Origin: Smittium mucronatum
Lineage: Eukaryota; Kickxellomycota; Harpellomycetes; Harpellales; Legeriomycetaceae
Assembly: GCA_001953115.1 (NCBI GenBank)
Contig: LSSL01002924.1
Span: 1 to 11,702, forward strand
Length of the DNA: 11,702 nucleotides
Direction of reading: 5' to 3'
Made by a program: the position numbers and the translations under genes. The notes beneath the pieces are model-generated. The model worked only from the letters and a program-made list of their open reading frames with translations, was not told where the DNA came from and made no database searches. This document shows, piece by piece, positions 8,624 through 11,702 of the stretch. The stretch's first letter is position 1; the number at the start of each line of letters is the position of its first letter.

Positions 8624-8728
8624 CTCTTGATTTAACCAATGGTATACAAATAATATTAGTCTAATGAAAACTTTGGGCAAAAAGTGAACCCCATTTTTTG
8701 TACCATTGCCCCTGAAAGGGTTAAATAC
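8624..8728 (+). repeat. Family-N direct repeat, copy 2
   Basis: Direct, diverged repeat of 7631-7735 with the same motif order, ending in CCCTGAAAGGG (8710-8720). The second hairpin arm seen in copy 1 is missing. Immediately downstream, CGAAAGCAGTCTGATCTTTG and GACCAATAAAAATAATT resemble a decayed family-M start, suggesting that an N+M block was duplicated as a unit. Confidence 0.5.
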
Positions 8729-9847
8729 GAAAGCAGTCTGATCTTTGCAATAGACCAATAAAAATAATTTTAGGCCCTAAGATTGAACAATCTATGAATA
8801 TATTGAGCCAATAAAATATATCATGATAAATTGCTAATGAAAGTAATGAAAACGAATATCTTTTTTATCGAATAATCCCCCATATACCTTTGAGCCTCCA
8901 TAAATGCTAGTTATTGGCCCTGTGCTTGATTGTTGGAGACAGATCATAATTTGATCATATGAGCTGCAGAAATTATTAAAATTTGCACAGATCGATCCTA
9001 TTTTTAAATTTTTTAGTAAATGCGGCTAATGTCTCCTTCAACTTCAGGTTTTTGACCCCTCTACCCATCCCCTTATCTCCTATCAAAAGAAATTCATGTA
9101 TCTAAAAAAACTTTCTATAAAAAAAATAATCTGCACATGAAAGTGTCTATCTTTTTTATTCCGGCGTGACATATTAAATCTTTCGTCTCCAGAGTGCGCT
9201 AAACACCCTATTTGCTAAATTTGAATAAGCCTATTTACCTATTTCAGCAATTTAATCAATAGATTGTTTATTTTTTCTGTAGAAATCAAGGTATCGTAAA
9301 TATTAACCATGAAAATGGCAGGAAAAACCCCATTGGCAACGAAAGTTTTAATATTCCAAGTCAACAGGTTTATGTTGAGTTTCTATTTATAAGCTTGAAT
9401 CATATTGATTTGACGTAAATAATAATATTCCAATGGAACCTTAGAATCTAAAACTTACATTTATTGGCAGGAAATTTGACATCGTTTATTTACCCCTTGC
9501 CCTTTTAGTGTTTTAGCCAAAGAGCCATGCATAAAATGTACTCTGTTTCAAAAAACCATAGGTTTAAAACTTAATTGCTAATAATTTTTTTATAAAGAGA
9601 ATTATCGGATGTTTGTTTAACATAATCTATTGGTGCTGACTCTAATCGATAAATTTATTAGTAATGTATTGGATTTATGCAAATGATCGACAGCAATATA
9701 TTTCAAACTGATAGATAAATTAGCAAATTACCATTATATTATTTTAATCTATAAAATACGGATATAATCCAGTAATTTGCAGATATTGTGCCTTTTAGTT
9801 AGGGATGAAATAGACACGGGACCACTTGATATCTATTGGCAGTTTGT
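8729..9847. other. Region without a supportable gene
   Basis: About 1.1 kb at roughly 30-35% GC. CCAATAAAA strings at 8755 and 8809 recall family-M interiors. A minus-strand patch near 9765-9832 (ISSGPVSISSLTKRHNICKL) continues the frame of the adjacent pseudogene after two stops and may be its decayed end. Nothing else is recognised. Confidence 0.45.
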
Positions 9848-10429
9848 TTATTTGGAACTAATGTTTAGTAGTTGATAATACCGGTAAAAAGTAAATGAAA
9901 AATAACTGTTTTTGTCAACCTCTATTTGAACACATTTGAATTTTTGACTTTTTATAGCTGATTGGATTGGAATCAGATTCTGCCCATACGCTTTCTAAAA
10001 CAATCCATTGGACAGTAAAAGATACGATGCGGACAACAAGCTAGATCTAATAAATATGATCGATGAGTAGGGGGAATCGATAGACTGTATTTTGCCAATG
10101 CACCATTTATTTTTACAATAACCTTTTTGTGTGCCCATTGGATAAAAAATATGACCGAATGCACAGATCTCAAATGATCGATGAATAATTACCTCATTTT
10201 TTCTAAAACAAACAAAAAAACTTTTTTTATTCGTTGGATCGTGAATAAAGTGCTTCATGTCTTTAGAGCGTTTGCACAAATTGCATGAATCAATTCCACT
10301 ACCATTTCCCGTATTTTTAAATCGATAACTGATTTCCAGATATTTCCAATATAGGCATTGTTCTGTAATGCATAGCCATTCGCTGGGACTTTGATAGATG
10401 ATTTGGCACAGATGATGTTTAGCCTCGTA
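9848..10429 (-). pseudogene. Decayed gene with CxxC motif, possibly a transposase
   Basis: The minus strand is open for 144 codons (10429 to a TAG at 9995-9997). It then continues in the same frame for 48 more codons to a TAA at 9848-9850, so one stop breaks a frame of about 193 residues. No ATG marks its start; a TAA lies just upstream, where a frameshift could link LNEIIKDNGRVIRG (about 10430-10475). Visible features are PSEWLCITEQC (residues 15-25), CNLC (49-52) and KKSFFVC (68-74), giving C-x2-C-x21-C. This is reminiscent of the N-terminal zinc ribbon of ISXO2/Merlin-type transposases, but the fourth Cys and the DDE residues are not seen. The assignment is tentative; that this was once coding is better supported by its length in AT-rich DNA. 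Confidence 0.4.
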
Positions 10430-10715
10430 TTACCCTTCCATTATCTTTTATGATTTCATTCAAAATTGAGAGAAAGTGGGGATTGGGCAAGTATTATTGT
10501 TTTTTTTAATATGCAATTTCGATTGTTTTTGTTATATAAGCCGAATATCAGCTTAAAATTTAGCTTATAAATATGACATTCTCTTAATTATCATCTTGTC
10601 AGACTTAGTATTTTGCCAATTTTGGAGAAACTTTCCTTTAATCTTATAACACAACTCACCTCTTATAAAACACCCACCTCTCTTAGTAAATCGTACTTTT
10701 ATTATCTTCTTAACG
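10430..10715. other. Spacer with no clear gene
   Basis: Contains a minus-strand CTTATATAAC string near 10533-10542 that could be a TATA-like element upstream of the broken minus-strand frame. The region before 10716 is pyrimidine-rich with a CACCTCTTA / CACCTCTCTTA near-duplication at 10657-10686. Nothing else is supportable. Confidence 0.4.
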
Positions 10716-10934
10716 ATGAATGAATGTTCAGTTTGTGGATATGTCTCCGAGTCCGTCAATCTCTACTTTGATCACTTAAATTTTGATGAGTATCATGCTC
10801 AGTGCAGCTACCAGAGGAACCTAAGAAACAAGCAGCTGCTGTCACAGAAGTTGTTAAGAAAACAGCATCATTTCTCCACCGGATCCCCTTCCTCTTCCTA
10901 CCATAATTCCTCACCTCTAACTCCCCATCGATAG
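10716..10934 (+). CDS. Small C2H2-like zinc-finger ORF, 72 residues
   Basis: An ATG-led frame begins MNECSVCGYVSESVNLYFDH. Cys4 and Cys7 (C-x2-C) are followed by His20 and His27, with Cys30 nearby, giving C-x2-C-x12-H-x6-H. This is close to a classical C2H2 finger but with a longer H-H spacing. A basic stretch follows (residues 34-51, many K/R/Q/L), then a Ser/Pro-rich tail ending LTPHR. The ORF is richer in GC than its flanks. Single fingers near the N terminus occur in LINE ORFs, so this could be a remnant of the element represented at 11526-11702, or an independent small protein. The finger may be coincidental. The same frame is open upstream of the ATG to about 10650. Confidence 0.4.
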   Translation: MNECSVCGYVSESVNLYFDHLNFDEYHAQCSYQRNLRNKQLLSQKLLRKQHHFSTGSPSSSYHNSSPLTPHR

Positions 10935-11525
10935 CGTCATCAATTACCTTTGATAGTTGCATACACTGTACATAATATTTCACTTCTATGAGAATTCCTT
11001 TTTTATCTCCTGTAGATTCTAATTTTTTCTAGATTTTGGATTTTCTCATCCCTCGTCCTCTAGCTTTTCTCCCTTTTCCTAAACCATTTACTTTGTATAA
11101 TTTTACCATTTTCAACGACTGATTATCCTATTAATAAAGTTATCCCTTAGTTGCATGCTTCTTTTTATACTTGAATTGGCTCTTTTGCTTTTTGCATATG
11201 TTGTCCTATTAGATCTATAATTCCCTTATTTGTAGAGCTCATGGCCAGGTTGAACGTGTCGGGTGAGGTTTGTGACTAGATATTACTTCTCTTACAAATT
11301 CTTAGAGATTTGTCGTTGTTCAGCTTTTGATTATTGTGCGTGATGCCTTGAATTTCTATCTGCGTTCTATTAGTTTACTAGGAAATAATCATAGAACTAT
11401 ATATCTCCTTTATATTTTCTTTAGTTGAATTAGCCAATAAAAATTCAGAACCCTATTCTCAACTCTAAATTAGATTTTTTTAATTGAATTAGCCAATAAA
11501 ATTTACTTTTCGATTTTTACATTAA
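10935..11525. other. Pyrimidine-rich non-coding stretch
   Basis: The plus strand is T- and C-rich with frequent stops. One in-frame patch (about 11222-11277, LFVELMARLNVSGEV) vaguely recalls the segment between RT motifs A and B, but no catalytic motif flanks it. An 18-base direct repeat lies near 11425-11501. Confidence 0.45.
11425..11501 (+). repeat. 18-base direct repeat, 59 bp apart
   Basis: TTGAATTAGCCAATAAAA occurs at 11425-11442 and again, identically, at 11484-11501. The bases just before each copy are also alike (T-rich). The AGCCAATAAAA core recurs around 8806 and in variants across the family-M cluster. Confidence 0.75.
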
Positions 11526-11702
11526 CGATCTTTTCAAAACAACAAATTAAAGGCCAGAAAGGCATTCTACGCTGCTTATAGCTTCTTGAAACGGAGCGAC
11601 GTACCTGTTAGACTAAAAATAAAATTTATAAATTCTGTTTTAATGCCTATTGGATGTTATGGAGGCGAGGTCTTTGGCATGAGCGAAGCCAGAGTCAAGC
11701 CG
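11526..11702 (+). mobile_element. LINE-type reverse transcriptase fragment, cut by window end
   Basis: A 59-codon frame, opened by a TAA at 11523 and still open at the window edge, encodes KARKAFYAAYSFLKRSDVP, then KFINSVLMPIGCYGGEVFGM. This matches the end-of-palm/thumb region of non-LTR retrotransposon reverse transcriptases, where a K-A-x-A-x8-FL block is followed by K-x3-I-x-SVL-x-P-x3-YG-x-E-x-x-G. The catalytic motifs (including the YADD-type box), which lie further upstream in intact elements, are absent from the 600 bp before it. This copy therefore looks 5'-truncated, as LINE insertions often are, or is the surviving end of a decayed copy. No ATG is present. The frame is free of stops and better in composition than its surroundings, so it may be young. 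Its clade cannot be fixed from this piece. Confidence 0.75.

Noticed and set aside
8445..8630. Plus-strand 61-codon frame rich in Phe and Ser
   Set aside because: Low-complexity content, no motif, and no compositional contrast with its surroundings.
10756..10983. Minus-strand 75-codon frame opposite the zinc-finger ORF
   Set aside because: Antisense shadow; the plus-strand frame has the better motif and start.
11222..11277. Patch LFVELMARLNVSGEV resembling the RT segment between motifs A and B
   Set aside because: No motif A, B or catalytic box flanks it, and the distance to the thumb fragment is too short for an intact RT.

Overview
The window looks like AT-rich eukaryotic nuclear DNA. By eye GC is about 15-20% over positions 500-3200 and about 30-35% afterwards. 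It carries almost no intact genes. Visible features are a fragment of a non-LTR (LINE-type) reverse transcriptase, several families of diverged inverted-repeat elements, and broken reading frames. Nothing bacterial is seen: no operons, no Shine-Dalgarno-led genes, no CRISPR array, and no tRNA or rRNA. A transposon-rich, AT-rich microsporidian or similar compact unicellular eukaryote is a reasonable guess, but the sequence does not prove it.

Layout. Positions 1-77 may hold the 3' end of a plus-strand gene. An A-rich upstream tract leads to a 42-codon ORF (369-497) whose base composition stands out from the AT desert around it; it is the best small-gene candidate. Positions 498-3200 are extremely AT-rich and hold only a C13 run, a foldback repeat (875-1193) and a short T-rich tandem repeat. 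From about 3200 the composition changes. Positions 3996-4531 hold two long minus-strand open frames that overlap slightly and may be one frameshifted relic. Positions 4626-4825 form a 200-bp palindromic element bounded by TGTTGG and CCAACA.

Positions 4976-8440 hold a cluster of related elements of about 240-310 bp, here called family M, with ends like ATGTGGGA...TCCCATAT followed by a T-run and TTTACT. There are at least six copies or part-copies. Some abut in the same orientation and one pair is fused head-to-head into a 408-bp foldback. A second direct repeat (family N, 7631-7735 and 8624-8728) is interleaved with them.

Positions 8729-9847 contain no gene I can support. Positions 9848-10429 hold a long minus-strand frame with one internal stop and a CxxC motif; it is probably a decayed gene, perhaps a transposase. 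A 72-codon ORF with a C2H2-like zinc-finger pattern lies at 10716-10934. From 11526 to the window edge an open frame encodes the C-terminal palm/thumb part of a LINE reverse transcriptase.

Overall this reads as an intergenic or subtelomere-like graveyard of mobile elements and gene relics, with perhaps two or three short genuine coding stretches. The genes do not form a recognisable pathway.
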